Part shown: piece after piece, positions 42,566 to 52,175 of the stretch | How positions within the stretch are numbered: position 1 is the stretch's first letter | How the letters are laid out: every line of letters begins with the position of its first letter | NCBI GenBank assembly: GCA_015207365.1 | Contig: JADEXA010000048.1 | Span: forward strand, 1 to 56,435 | Length of the DNA: 56,435 nt | Direction: 5' to 3' | From: Vacuolonema iberomarrocanum LEGE 07170 | Lineage (GTDB): Bacteria > Cyanobacteriota > Cyanobacteriia > Elainellales > Elainellaceae | Program-made: the position numbers and the translations under genes | The notes under the pieces: generated by a model | The model's input: the letters and a program-made list of their open reading frames with translations, nothing else | Told to the model about the DNA's origin: nothing | Databases searched by the model: none

Positions 42566-43477
42566 ATGCGAAGATTCAACATGCAAGCCCCGGCTCGGCT
42601 TTGCGGGGCAATTGCTGCTGTCACGACCCTAATCGCTGCTATTAGCCTGGAAAGTTGGAATCAAGCCAAGGCGGCTATTCCCCAGCCATCCAGAACGGTG
42701 AGTAGTTTCAATCTGGCGACTCAACTCGATCCGTTCGATGTCGCCCAGGTAGACTCAAGATTCTGCCAATATCATCTGGAATCTGCGATCGCCTCCGTTA
42801 TTGAAAGTCCAGGCTTTGACACGGCACATTGGGGCGTTTTGATCGAGTCGGCCTCAGATTCAACCGTCCTTTATCAGTACAACGCTGAGCACTCCCTGAT
42901 TCCCGCTTCTAACATCAAGCTACTGACCAGCGCTGCAGCCATCCAGATTGTGAGCGATCGTGCCCCTGAAACACTCCCTTCCTTCAGTGGTTGGTTAACT
43001 GAAGTAAATCGTCATAGTGACAATGGTCAAGCCGATGCGCTTTTACGCAGCATCGGCGGTCAGAGTGCGGCGAGGAATGCGCTCTCTGCTCTGGGTGTGC
43101 AGTCTGATGGTTATACTCAAGTCGACGGATCGGGCCTATCTCGAAATAATCGGGCAAGACCCTCTACCCTTGTCGACATCTTGCAAGCAATGGATACTTA
43201 TGACGAAAGTGGATTGTTCTACAACTCTCTGGCGATCGCTGGGGTCAACGGAACCCTGCGAAATCGCTTTCGCGATACCCCCGTTCAAGGAAAGCTATAT
43301 GGCAAAACTGGAACGTTGCGAGGAGTGAGGGCATTGTCTGGCTACTTAGCCAACACAGACTATGGAACGCTAACCTTCAGTATTGTGGTGAATCAGAACG
43401 GGCAATCTGGGCGGGTATTGACGCAGACAATTGACTATATTGCTCTACTAGCAGCTCAGGTTGAACGCTGCAATTGA
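42566..43477 (+). CDS. D-alanyl-D-alanine carboxypeptidase, S13 (PBP4) family, short form
   Basis: Protein of 303 residues with an N-terminal signal region (hydrophobic about residues 10-28). Penicillin-binding motifs: S115-N-I-K (S-x-x-K in LIPASNIKLL), SRNN in the GSGLSRNNRARP block (S-x-N), and KTG in LYGKTGTLRGV. At 303 residues it lacks most of the extra domain that makes S13 enzymes 450 or more residues, as in several cyanobacterial homologues. It would trim or cleave peptidoglycan crosslinks in the periplasm. TGAGG precedes the ATG by 6 nt. The upstream Fur-like palindrome raises the question of iron control. Confidence 0.85.
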   Translation: MRRFNMQAPARLCGAIAAVTTLIAAISLESWNQAKAAIPQPSRTVSSFNLATQLDPFDVAQVDSRFCQYHLESAIASVIESPGFDTAHWGVLIESASDSTVLYQYNAEHSLIPASNIKLLTSAAAIQIVSDRAPETLPSFSGWLTEVNRHSDNGQADALLRSIGGQSAARNALSALGVQSDGYTQVDGSGLSRNNRARPSTLVDILQAMDTYDESGLFYNSLAIAGVNGTLRNRFRDTPVQGKLYGKTGTLRGVRALSGYLANTDYGTLTFSIVVNQNGQSGRVLTQTIDYIALLAAQVERCN

Positions 43478-43530
43478 AACCCTTGTAATAGTGCGAGGGT
43501 TTCAAAAAATGATCGGTCGTGGGATCTTAG
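43476..43530. repeat. TTAG-end repeat family, copy with GAAACCCT stem
   Basis: GAAACCCT (43476-43483) and its exact complement (43496-43503) are followed by AAAAAATGATCGGTCGTGGG and ATCTTAG. It shares this right part with 10341-10373 and 37497-37532. It starts inside the stop codon of the carboxypeptidase gene. Confidence 0.7.
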
Positions 43531-43549
43531 CGGTGATGCAGGATCCAAA

Positions 43550-43603
43550 TATGAATTTTCCTGAGAAGGGGTGCGCTGCACCCCTTCTCAGGAAAAATTC
43601 ATA
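43550..43603. repeat. 25-bp hairpin with a 1-nt bulge
   Basis: Arms 43550-43574 and 43578-43603 differ only by one T; the loop is GCT. It lies between the convergent carboxypeptidase and giant kinase genes. Confidence 0.88.
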
Positions 43604-43727
43604 CTCCCAACCAGCAACGCCTTTTAGCGAATGGGTACAAACTTGATGGATAGCTCACGAACAATAGCCATAGCATTATCCAGAAGAGCACTTTAATACT
43701 CCTCGAATAGGTTGTATCCTGGCCAAA

Positions 43728-46700
43728 CTAAATCGGCAGATGGATCGAGAATAGGGCCCCTTGTCCCTCTGCCGATTCAACCTCTAAGCTGCCACCATGG
43801 GTTTCGACCACAATTTGATGGGCGATCGCCAGTCCGAGTCCGGTGCCTTTCCCCACCCCTTTCGTGGTGAACAGATGATCGAAGATTCGGGCTTTTACCT
43901 CGTCAGATATCCCAAGTCCATTGTCGGCGATCGCGACCTTAACCTGTTGATGTTCGAGGGTAGTGCGAATGGTAATTCGACTGGGATTGGCTTGTATCTC
44001 AGCAAAGCTACGATTTTGATTTGCTTCATCTAAGGCATCAATAGCATTGGCCAAGATGTTCATAAACACCTGGTTGAGCTGTCCCGGAAAGCATTCAACA
44101 GTTGGGATATCCCCATAATCTTTAACCACTTCGATAGCAGGACGATGCTCATTCGCTTTGAGCCGATATTTGAGGATCAGCAAGGTGCTATTGAGTCCAT
44201 CGTGGAGATTGGCACTAACCTTGTGGTCGGTATCGGCACGGGAAAAGGTGCGGAGACTAGTGCTAATGTTTTTGATGCGTTTGGTTGCCCCTTCCATAGA
44301 GTCGATTAACCTGAGCAAGTCTTCTTTTAGAAACTCTAGGTCAATCTCTTCAGCATTCTCTTCTACTGGTTCGGCAGCATTGGGATGATGTTGCTGATAG
44401 AGTGCGAGATGCTTGAGGATATCTTGCACATAATCTTTGGTATTTTTGATGCTGCCATTCAGGAAGCCGATGGGGTTATTGATTTCGTGAGCAACCCCTG
44501 CGACTAGGTTGCCCAATGCCGACATTTTTTCAGACTTCACCACCTGTGCTTGGCTTTGTTGAAGTTGGTCTAAGGTGCGTTCCAATACAGCATTTTTCTC
44601 ATGGATTAATTTCTCAGCGGCCTTGTGATCGCTAATATCTTCAATGCTGGACCAAATACAAGGTTTGCCATGTCGTTCAACCAGCACACCCGACAATCGA
44701 ACAGGAATCAGATGCCCATCCTTGTGCATGAACTCCTTCTCATAGGGACCATAGCGTCTGGTGGTTGCTAAGCTTTCTAGCTGTCGCTGCTCAGCCTCAG
44801 TATATTTTCTAGGGGTAATATCCCAGTAGGATAATGCAGGTAGTTCCGCTTGTGTGCGTCCAAGGATGTCAGCATACGCTTTGTTGGCATACAAAAATTC
44901 TCCACTCATGCTGCATAGAAGCAGGCCAATTGTGGAGTGTTCGAATAAACCGCGATGGTAATTTTCGCTTTCTACGAGTGCAGCTTCCACTTGTTTGCGA
45001 TCGCTAATATCTTCAATACTGGACCAAATGAACTTTTCTCCGTGACGCTCTACAACGACGCCAGAAAGCCGGACGGGAATGAGATGACCATCTTTATGAA
45101 TGTACTCTTTCTCGTAGGGACCGTACCGCCCAGTCGTTTCCATGCTTTGGAGTTGTCGCTGCTCGGCCTCCGCATATTTTTTCGGCGTAATGTCCCAATA
45201 ACTTAATGCGGGCAGTTCGGCGACGGTTCGCCCGAGAATATCCGCAAAAGCAGGATTAGCGTATACAAGGTATCCATCCATTTTGCACAACAGCAAACCA
45301 ATGGAGGAGCTTTCAAATAGACTGCGATGGTAACGCTCGCTTTCAACTAGTGCAGCTTCTGCGGCCTTGCGATCGCTAATGTCCAACGTCATCGAGACAC
45401 CGCCACAAACCTCTCCTTGTGCATTAAAAGTAGGCGCATTGAACCACTCACAGGTGATCCGTTGGCCATCTTTGGTCAGGTTTTCGTTAATCGCGTGAGA
45501 ACCGCCTTGCTGAGTCAGAATTTGATCAACCACATCATCGACGTAGGCATGATGGTCTTCAGGAATCAAGCAACCAAGATGACGACCGACAATTTCCACC
45601 GCTCGGTAGCCAAACATTTTTTCTGCCGCTGGATTCCAAAATTGACAGTCAAAGTCTTGATTCCATTCCAGTACCGCAATAGGAGTTTGTTGGATCAAAA
45701 GCTGCAACCGTTTTTCAGATTCTGCTAAACAGATCGATTTCTCTTGTTCCTGCTGGTAGAGTCGAGCATTTTCAAGGGAAATCGCGGCTTGAGTGCAGAG
45801 GAGATTTAACAATTCGACGCGATCGCGGGTAAAGGCAGCGACAGTGACCTTATTTTCCAGGTACAGCAGCGCAACGAGCTTGCCTTGCCGCAAAATAGGC
45901 GTACACAGCACACTCTGAGGTTGTTGGCGCACTACATAGGCATCCGTTGCCAGGGTATGAGTTGCGGCATCTGCAATGACAACGGGTTGTTGAGTTCGTT
46001 TAACGATATTGATGAGGGGATGAGGAATCTCTGGGCTATCGGCAAGCAGAGTCGACTCTAACCGTGCAGGATGGTTAAGCGTTGCAACTGCTTCTACAAA
46101 CCATTCCTCCCCTTGTGGCATCAGCAACACGACCTTATCAGCTCCAGCTATTTCCAACACCGTGTTCAGTAGTGTTGCCAACAAATTGTTGAGTTCAATT
46201 TCGCTAGAGAGGGTTTGAGAAGCTTTCAGCACCGTTGCCAGGTCGAGGGCCGCAGAAATGCTGGTATCGCCTGAAGAATTATGTGTGCTAGGAGTCTGGT
46301 CGATGGGTAAGGCTGGTGGAGTGAATAGGGTATCTGTTGTAGATAAAGCGTTGTTTTGCTGTAGCAAAATAGGCGCAAGTAGATTAGAGTATCGCGCTTC
46401 TAAGTCCACAACTTTGGCTTGAGCCCCCCACTTGGCATAGCCATAGTAGGCCTCTTGCATATAGCCTGCAGCCACTTTTTCCTTGCCCCAGCCAAGGTAG
46501 AATTTCGCCGCCAGTTCATTGGCCAGCGCCGATTCATAGTCATATCCTTGAACGTGAGCTTGAGCAATGCTTTGCTCATAGAAATCGATCGCCACAGCTA
46601 TTTGCCCTTGTAATCGGGCTTTCTCTGCCCGAATCAGCATGCACTTATGCTCAATATTCTCTGGGCAATCTTTTTGCCACTGCTCTAACTTATCTTCCAG

Positions 46701-49700
46701 CGGTTGTATCGCCTGCCAATGCAGTTTTTGTTGGGCATCATCGCGAACTTCTTCAATAAGCGCCAGGTGCATCAAGACAACATAGAAAATTGTGGATGGC
46801 AATTTAGCATGAGTGGGAATTGTGCTTTCGATAATGTCAACATTAGGAATGAGATCTGGGTAATAAGCAATCTGATCAAACAGATAGGCATGACGAATTT
46901 TGACTGAGTAGAACCAGGCAAGATGGTAGGGTGTATTCTGATACTTTTGTAGGTATTGCGCTTCACTAAAGTGATCGTCATCAAAGCTGGTAGATGAAGG
47001 GGTAAGTCCTAACAGTTGGCGTATAGGCTGTAAAACTCCTACTTTTAGAGCATCTAAGTTTTCTAAACTTTTGATTTGCTGCAGAAATTCGGCATGGGCT
47101 TGAGCAAGGGAGTAGAGTTCTTCGAGATTCTTACCATAGGTGAGGCGATCGGAACCGCCTAGCATCATCGTAAAGCTGACGGTTAGCCAGTTGCCTGCAT
47201 CCATACTATATTTGTAGGCATTCTCATAGTATTGATCGACTTCTCGCAACGGGCGTTTCCAACTATGTACATCAGCAGCAAATAGGAAGTTCGTCATCCC
47301 TCGCACGTCAGCATTATTAAATTGCTCACAGAGTTGAACGGCCATACTGCCGAATTGATAACCTTGGGTTGTATCATTAAGAATTGCATTAGCAACGATC
47401 CCATAACCTACATAGCCAAAGGGCGACATCTCACTATTGCCATGCTGTAGTGATAATGTTGTCATTTTTGCTAAGGCTAGAAATGCTAACGTAAGCTGAC
47501 CATCCAACCAAGCTGCATAGAAAAGAATTTGTAAAATGCGGAGCAGTTCTTCTGTGTTGGCATCCGTCATTTTGGGCAGCTCTAAAATGGATGCGGCTGT
47601 TTGCTGTTCTAGAAATTGATTGACTGTTGTGATTTCGGCATCAAGACTATTTTGAATTTCGTTTGGCCCTGTTGGCATGGACCATCCCAGTAACTGAGTG
47701 CTTTTTCGTTGGATGGCGATCGCCTCTGCATTGCGTCCTTGAAGCTGATACTGAGTCATCTGGACGCGATAAAGTGCCGCTTGTTCAAGAGGCGTTCTCG
47801 CATGCTGAAGTGCAACGTTGTACAGATTTTCCGCCTGGTCAAACTGGCTGCTGAGATACGCCGCTTCTGAGGCGTGGTAATGCAATGCATACATCAAGTC
47901 ATAGCTTGTTTCCCAGGCTTCTTTAGGTAGTAGCGCTATCCCTGTCTCACAATAGGTTTGAGCAGATTTATAGGCCGCAGAGAGTTTTGCTTTCTGAGCA
48001 GCTTGGAGATTTAATTGAGCCAGTTGTTGTTTTTGCTCAGGTTGAGAAATCACAGATTGTCCCAAATTTAGTTGATTAACTAAGTCAAAAATCTTGTTTT
48101 CTTGCTGCGCTGACCAGCCCTGCCATAGCAGGTTACCAATATGCCAATGCATCACAGATTTGTGATCATCAGCAATTAAAGAATAGGCCGCTTGTTGAAC
48201 TCGGTCGTGCAAAAAACGATAGCGAGGATTAATTATATCTTCGGTCTCAACATGTTCTATGTCCTGAAAGAGCTTGTAGCTTTGACTGAGCGGCAAAATC
48301 AAGCCTTCTTGCAACGCTCTCCACAGGGCTGCTGCGGTATCGGTTAATGATTGCTCAGAGACAATCGCCACTGTTGCCAAATCAAATTGGTTACCAATAC
48401 ATGCGGCTAATTTGAGAATCTCTTGGGTGTCAGATGGCAGTTTCTGCAACTGCTGCGCCATGAATGTCACGGCGTTATCGGTGAGGGATAGCACTGCAAT
48501 TTGGGCTATGTCACATTCCCAATAGCCGAGGGGAGTATTGAATGTGATGTAGCCTTCGCTATGGAGTGCTTTCAAAAACTGCGTGATGAAGAAGGGATTG
48601 CCTTGGGTTTTGCGATCGATCAACTTAGCCAGGGGTCGTGCCAACTCCAACGAACAAATAAGTGTATCGGCTACTAGGCGAGTCGTATCTTCTAGCCGGA
48701 GGGGTGCAAGGGTAATGGTATTGACAATGGCTTGCGCTTTTTTTAGCTTCTCAACCGTCAAGATCAAGGGATGAGCGGGTGATACTTCGTTGTCCCGATA
48801 GGTTCCCAAAAGTAATAAATATCCCCGACCATCCATCAGCAGCTCGACGAGTTGCAACGAAGCTGCATCTGCCCACTGCAAATCGTCTAAGAATATAACT
48901 AAGGGGTGCTTTGGTGTGGTGAAGACCTCAATAAACGTTTGGAACAGCAAGTTAAACCGATTCTGTGTCGCTGATCCAGACAGTTCAGGAACAGGTGGTT
49001 GCTGACCAATAATGTGCTCTAGTTCGGGGATGACTTCGATGAGAATCTGACCATTCTCCCCAACAGCTTCAAGGATTTGAGCTTTCCATTGAGCCAGCGA
49101 CTCATCATCTTCGGTTAGTAGTTGCCCCAGCAGATCCTGTAGAGTTTGAACAAAGGCCGACAAGGGAAGGTTGCGATTGAACTGGTCAAACTTGCCTTTG
49201 ATAAAGTAGCCGTGCTGCTTGACGATGGGTTTATGCACTTCATTGACAACAGCCGTTTTGCCAATGCCAGAAAACCCCGCAATCAGCATTAATTCCGATG
49301 CCCCCTTAGCAACACACTCAAAGGCCTCCAGCAAGGTTTGTACTTCGGCTTCCCGACCGTAGAGTTTTTCAGGAATCAGGAAGCGATCGCTCAAATCTCG
49401 TTGGCCGAGTTCAAAGGATGCAATAGCACCTGTGGCTTGCCATTGGATCGAACACTGCTCCAGATCATGCTTCAATCCCAATGCACTTTGATAGCGATCT
49501 TCAGCATTTTTGGCCATTAGTTTGGCAGTGATCGCCCCTAGCATGGGTGGCACAGCGGGATTAACCTGATTTGTAGGAGACGCCACCTTGGCGATATGGC
49601 AGTGCAAAAGTTCCAACGGATCGTCTGCAACAAAGGGTAAGCGACCCGTGAGCAATTGATATAGAGTTATACCGAGCGCGTAGTAGTCCACTCGATAGTC

Positions 49701-50291
49701 AATCCCCCGATTCATCCGCCCTGTTTGTTCGGGAGCAAGATAGGCAAGGGTTCCTTCTAATGTATTGGGGCTCTGGATTTCCTGGCTCTCTTTGGGAAGC
49801 AATGAAGCAATGCTAAAGTCAATGAGTTTGACCTGTTTGGATTCTGGATGAATCAGAATGTTGGCGGGTTTGATGTCCTTGTGAATCACCCGATGCTGAT
49901 GCAGGTCGTGCAAAATATCCGCGAGTTGAAGGGCGATCGCCAACACCTCAGAAACATCCAATGGCTTCTGTTGACTATATTTCCCCAGGGAGATCCCACC
50001 CCAATCCTCCATCACCAAGACCTGAGCATTGCCGAATTGTTCTAAGCGCAAGGGGTGGATAATGCCCGAGATGGGTAGATCCTTCGCAATCGTGTATTGA
50101 TTACGGAATTGTACGAGCTCTCTGAAGCTAGGATATGCCTGCCGCAGCATTTTGATCACAACCGGGCGTTGTGATTCGATCTGCATGGCGCGATAGACGA
50201 TAGTTCTAGAGCCTTGATAGATCGGCTCAACACAAGTGTAGCCAGGCAGATCAACGGGTGATGGATCGGGGCGATTGGCAGGACGTGTCAT
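43728..50291 (-). CDS. Giant Ser/Thr kinase-AAA ATPase-GAF-PAS-histidine kinase
   Basis: Protein of 2187 residues. Domains in order: Ser/Thr kinase (about 15-285; VIKMLRQ lysine, HKDIKPANILI catalytic loop, but DFS instead of DFG), AAA/STAND ATPase (about 310-600; YGREAEVQTLLEAF, Walker A GFSGIGKTA, Walker B VIFLDDLQWAD), a long TPR-like helical region (to about 1330), GAF (about 1370-1520), three PAS units each ending in DISDRK/DISDHK, H-box GVAHEINNPIGF (H1935), N-box LANAIDAL, G-boxes DNGLGISDEV and GTGLGLAI. This trifunctional family is frequent in filamentous cyanobacteria (HstK type). Input and target are unknown. A paralogue lies at 52176. Confidence 0.92.
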   Translation of the reverse strand: MTRPANRPDPSPVDLPGYTCVEPIYQGSRTIVYRAMQIESQRPVVIKMLRQAYPSFRELVQFRNQYTIAKDLPISGIIHPLRLEQFGNAQVLVMEDWGGISLGKYSQQKPLDVSEVLAIALQLADILHDLHQHRVIHKDIKPANILIHPESKQVKLIDFSIASLLPKESQEIQSPNTLEGTLAYLAPEQTGRMNRGIDYRVDYYALGITLYQLLTGRLPFVADDPLELLHCHIAKVASPTNQVNPAVPPMLGAITAKLMAKNAEDRYQSALGLKHDLEQCSIQWQATGAIASFELGQRDLSDRFLIPEKLYGREAEVQTLLEAFECVAKGASELMLIAGFSGIGKTAVVNEVHKPIVKQHGYFIKGKFDQFNRNLPLSAFVQTLQDLLGQLLTEDDESLAQWKAQILEAVGENGQILIEVIPELEHIIGQQPPVPELSGSATQNRFNLLFQTFIEVFTTPKHPLVIFLDDLQWADAASLQLVELLMDGRGYLLLLGTYRDNEVSPAHPLILTVEKLKKAQAIVNTITLAPLRLEDTTRLVADTLICSLELARPLAKLIDRKTQGNPFFITQFLKALHSEGYITFNTPLGYWECDIAQIAVLSLTDNAVTFMAQQLQKLPSDTQEILKLAACIGNQFDLATVAIVSEQSLTDTAAALWRALQEGLILPLSQSYKLFQDIEHVETEDIINPRYRFLHDRVQQAAYSLIADDHKSVMHWHIGNLLWQGWSAQQENKIFDLVNQLNLGQSVISQPEQKQQLAQLNLQAAQKAKLSAAYKSAQTYCETGIALLPKEAWETSYDLMYALHYHASEAAYLSSQFDQAENLYNVALQHARTPLEQAALYRVQMTQYQLQGRNAEAIAIQRKSTQLLGWSMPTGPNEIQNSLDAEITTVNQFLEQQTAASILELPKMTDANTEELLRILQILFYAAWLDGQLTLAFLALAKMTTLSLQHGNSEMSPFGYVGYGIVANAILNDTTQGYQFGSMAVQLCEQFNNADVRGMTNFLFAADVHSWKRPLREVDQYYENAYKYSMDAGNWLTVSFTMMLGGSDRLTYGKNLEELYSLAQAHAEFLQQIKSLENLDALKVGVLQPIRQLLGLTPSSTSFDDDHFSEAQYLQKYQNTPYHLAWFYSVKIRHAYLFDQIAYYPDLIPNVDIIESTIPTHAKLPSTIFYVVLMHLALIEEVRDDAQQKLHWQAIQPLEDKLEQWQKDCPENIEHKCMLIRAEKARLQGQIAVAIDFYEQSIAQAHVQGYDYESALANELAAKFYLGWGKEKVAAGYMQEAYYGYAKWGAQAKVVDLEARYSNLLAPILLQQNNALSTTDTLFTPPALPIDQTPSTHNSSGDTSISAALDLATVLKASQTLSSEIELNNLLATLLNTVLEIAGADKVVLLMPQGEEWFVEAVATLNHPARLESTLLADSPEIPHPLINIVKRTQQPVVIADAATHTLATDAYVVRQQPQSVLCTPILRQGKLVALLYLENKVTVAAFTRDRVELLNLLCTQAAISLENARLYQQEQEKSICLAESEKRLQLLIQQTPIAVLEWNQDFDCQFWNPAAEKMFGYRAVEIVGRHLGCLIPEDHHAYVDDVVDQILTQQGGSHAINENLTKDGQRITCEWFNAPTFNAQGEVCGGVSMTLDISDRKAAEAALVESERYHRSLFESSSIGLLLCKMDGYLVYANPAFADILGRTVAELPALSYWDITPKKYAEAEQRQLQSMETTGRYGPYEKEYIHKDGHLIPVRLSGVVVERHGEKFIWSSIEDISDRKQVEAALVESENYHRGLFEHSTIGLLLCSMSGEFLYANKAYADILGRTQAELPALSYWDITPRKYTEAEQRQLESLATTRRYGPYEKEFMHKDGHLIPVRLSGVLVERHGKPCIWSSIEDISDHKAAEKLIHEKNAVLERTLDQLQQSQAQVVKSEKMSALGNLVAGVAHEINNPIGFLNGSIKNTKDYVQDILKHLALYQQHHPNAAEPVEENAEEIDLEFLKEDLLRLIDSMEGATKRIKNISTSLRTFSRADTDHKVSANLHDGLNSTLLILKYRLKANEHRPAIEVVKDYGDIPTVECFPGQLNQVFMNILANAIDALDEANQNRSFAEIQANPSRITIRTTLEHQQVKVAIADNGLGISDEVKARIFDHLFTTKGVGKGTGLGLAIAHQIVVETHGGSLEVESAEGQGALFSIHLPI

Positions 50292-50469
50292 ATCCGTCTG
50301 TTAGGAGAGTGGGTGTAGGCAAGTGCTCCTAAAATTCCCAAAAAGACAAGCGATCGCACTATTCTTCTAGCCTTACTTTGCTGCGAAAAAAATTAGCCGT
50401 ATAATTACGGAGCCACATCTCGTAAGAATTAAAAGATTGCTAGACATTCTGTTAGCGCTGCGACAAACT

Positions 50470-51186
50470 TTATGCCTGAAGAATGTTCTGGAGTTTTGCA
50501 ATCATTTCCGTCCGACTCGAAACTTTCAACTTCCGAAACATCCGCTTCAAAGCCTGTTTGACAGAGTTTTGGGTGATCCACAATTCTGCACCAATCTCTG
50601 AATTGGTCAGCCCTTTGGCTACAAGATTGGCAATCTGGATTTCCCGTGGCGTCAGATGCTTGAAAGATGGATTTGGGGCGATCGCACCTGGTCTGCGCAA
50701 CCCAGCCAGACAAGCTGATAAATGCGTGCAGACTGCTCCTAACCGAGACAAATCAACTGGATTGAAAGCAGGGGTATGGTTGATCCGAGCAAAATGCACG
50801 GTTCCAACCAACCGACCTCGACCCACAACAGGCCCCGTCATGATGTGCTCATGATCGTATTCAACACAACATCGTTGATACAGTTCACTGCTTTTCCAGC
50901 TACCGACAGGTAGCACTAACTCTTCATGGGCTGGCGCATGATTTTCTAGAACATATTGCAAGACCGGATCAACTGATCTACCGATCGCTTCATACCGTTC
51001 TGCAAACGCATCTGACACACCGACAGCATCAAAACTAGCCAGGCGATTCTGGTCATTAAACAGATAGATTCCCCAACGGTGCACCCCAAAATGTTCGCTA
51101 ACGCCATCCATGAACCTGGCTCTTAGTACTTCTTCAGTTGGTGCGGTGGCGATCGCCTGGAATAAAGAGTGAAGCGAGCTAACCAT
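50470..51186 (-). CDS. LuxR-family transcriptional regulator with GAF-like N-terminus
   Basis: Protein of 238 residues. The N-terminal ~150 residues look like a GAF or autoinducer-binding-type sensor (GVHRWGIYLFNDQNRLASFD, VVGRGRLVGTVHFARI). The C-terminus has a full GerE/LuxR helix-turn-helix: LTPREIQIANLVAKGLTNSE, IGAELWITQNSVKQALKRMF and RKLKVSSRTEMIAKL. It has no receiver domain, so it is activated by a ligand or protein contact, not by phosphorylation. It is divergent from a DJ-1/PfpI gene with 98 bp between starts, the usual arrangement for a regulator and its target. It lies between two giant kinases. Confidence 0.88.
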   Translation of the reverse strand: MVSSLHSLFQAIATAPTEEVLRARFMDGVSEHFGVHRWGIYLFNDQNRLASFDAVGVSDAFAERYEAIGRSVDPVLQYVLENHAPAHEELVLPVGSWKSSELYQRCCVEYDHEHIMTGPVVGRGRLVGTVHFARINHTPAFNPVDLSRLGAVCTHLSACLAGLRRPGAIAPNPSFKHLTPREIQIANLVAKGLTNSEIGAELWITQNSVKQALKRMFRKLKVSSRTEMIAKLQNILQA

Positions 51187-51284
51187 ATCTGACGCTAAAA
51201 GAAGTACCCACCTGAGGACTATTCAATCCTACTCCTTCTCCCTACAATTCTTGCAAGTAGAAGCTTTCAAATAACTAAAGAACC

Positions 51285-51983
51285 ATGAAACCATTGCAAA
51301 TCGGCTTTTTGATCTACCATGGCGTCATTCAACTGGATGTGATGGGAGCTTACCAGGTTCTAGATTTTCCACCGAATACAACCACACATTTGCTCTGGAA
51401 AACGCTATCACCTGTTGTCAGTAACGAAGGCTTTGTCTTCACGCCAACTACGTCGTTTGCAGATTGTCCATCCCTAGATGTTATCTGTGTTCCTGGTGGA
51501 GGGATGAGCCAAGTCGATGCGATGCAAGATGCTGAAATTTTAGACTTTCTGAAACAGCAAAGTGCCACTGCTCAGTATGTAACAAGCGTTTGTACGGGGT
51601 CTATGATTCTCGCAGCGGCAGAGTTGCTGCAAGGTTACAAGGCTGCTTGTCACTGGGCATTTCGTGACCAGCTAGCAATGTTGGGGGTGGATGTTGTGCC
51701 CCAAAGGGTGGCGATCGACCGTAATCGAGTCACGGCAGCCGGTGTAACATCCGGCATTGATTTTGGCTTCACGCTGCTGAGTTTGCTTTGTGGTGAATCG
51801 ATCGCAAAGATGGCTCAACTAATGATGGAATATGTACCAGAGCCACCATTCAACGCAGGTTCACCCGAAGCAGCAGGCGACGAAATCGTTCAATCATTAA
51901 TGCAAGTTGGCCAACCGATACTGGATGCATTCTTGATGCAAACCAAAAATACAATGGCTCACCTCAACTTACATTCGCAATAG
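51285..51983 (+). CDS. DJ-1/PfpI-family protein, isonitrile-hydratase-like
   Basis: Protein of 232 residues with the DJ-1/PfpI fold: QIGFLIYHGVIQLDVMGAYQ at the N-terminus, the acidic residue in this first block, VICVPGGGMSQVDAM and the nucleophile elbow SVCTGSMILAAAELL with the conserved cysteine, followed by ACHWAF and DRNRVTAAGVTSGIDFG. This pattern is typical of the isonitrile hydratase/ThiJ branch (Pseudomonas InhA) and of the amidase part of GlxA regulators without the HTH. Possible roles are small-molecule hydration or deglycation; not decided by sequence. It probably answers to the divergent LuxR-type gene. Confidence 0.88.
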   Translation: MKPLQIGFLIYHGVIQLDVMGAYQVLDFPPNTTTHLLWKTLSPVVSNEGFVFTPTTSFADCPSLDVICVPGGGMSQVDAMQDAEILDFLKQQSATAQYVTSVCTGSMILAAAELLQGYKAACHWAFRDQLAMLGVDVVPQRVAIDRNRVTAAGVTSGIDFGFTLLSLLCGESIAKMAQLMMEYVPEPPFNAGSPEAAGDEIVQSLMQVGQPILDAFLMQTKNTMAHLNLHSQ

Positions 51984-52064
51984 AGTTCTGGCAACTGCTG
52001 CGCTTGGCCCCATTCCGATCCAACAAGTGCAGAGGAACTAGGCATTCAAGCCGTGCTAGCTACT

Positions 52065-52120
52065 CGTTGATGTTGTGTCCATGTCGCGGCAACAACATCA
52101 GCAAAATGCGTAAGTCCTTA
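52065..52120. repeat. TCAGGACTTACGCA-family element, copy 4, degenerate
   Basis: CGTTGATGTTGTG and CAACAACATCA form a shorter imperfect stem, followed by AAAATGCGTAAGTCCTTAA, the family right end. The left end is lost. It lies between DJ-1 and the second giant kinase. Confidence 0.7.
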
Positions 52121-52175
52121 ATTCATTAGGATGGCTTCGACAAGCCTCTGTAGTATGACGCCACCCTAGCTGGGC

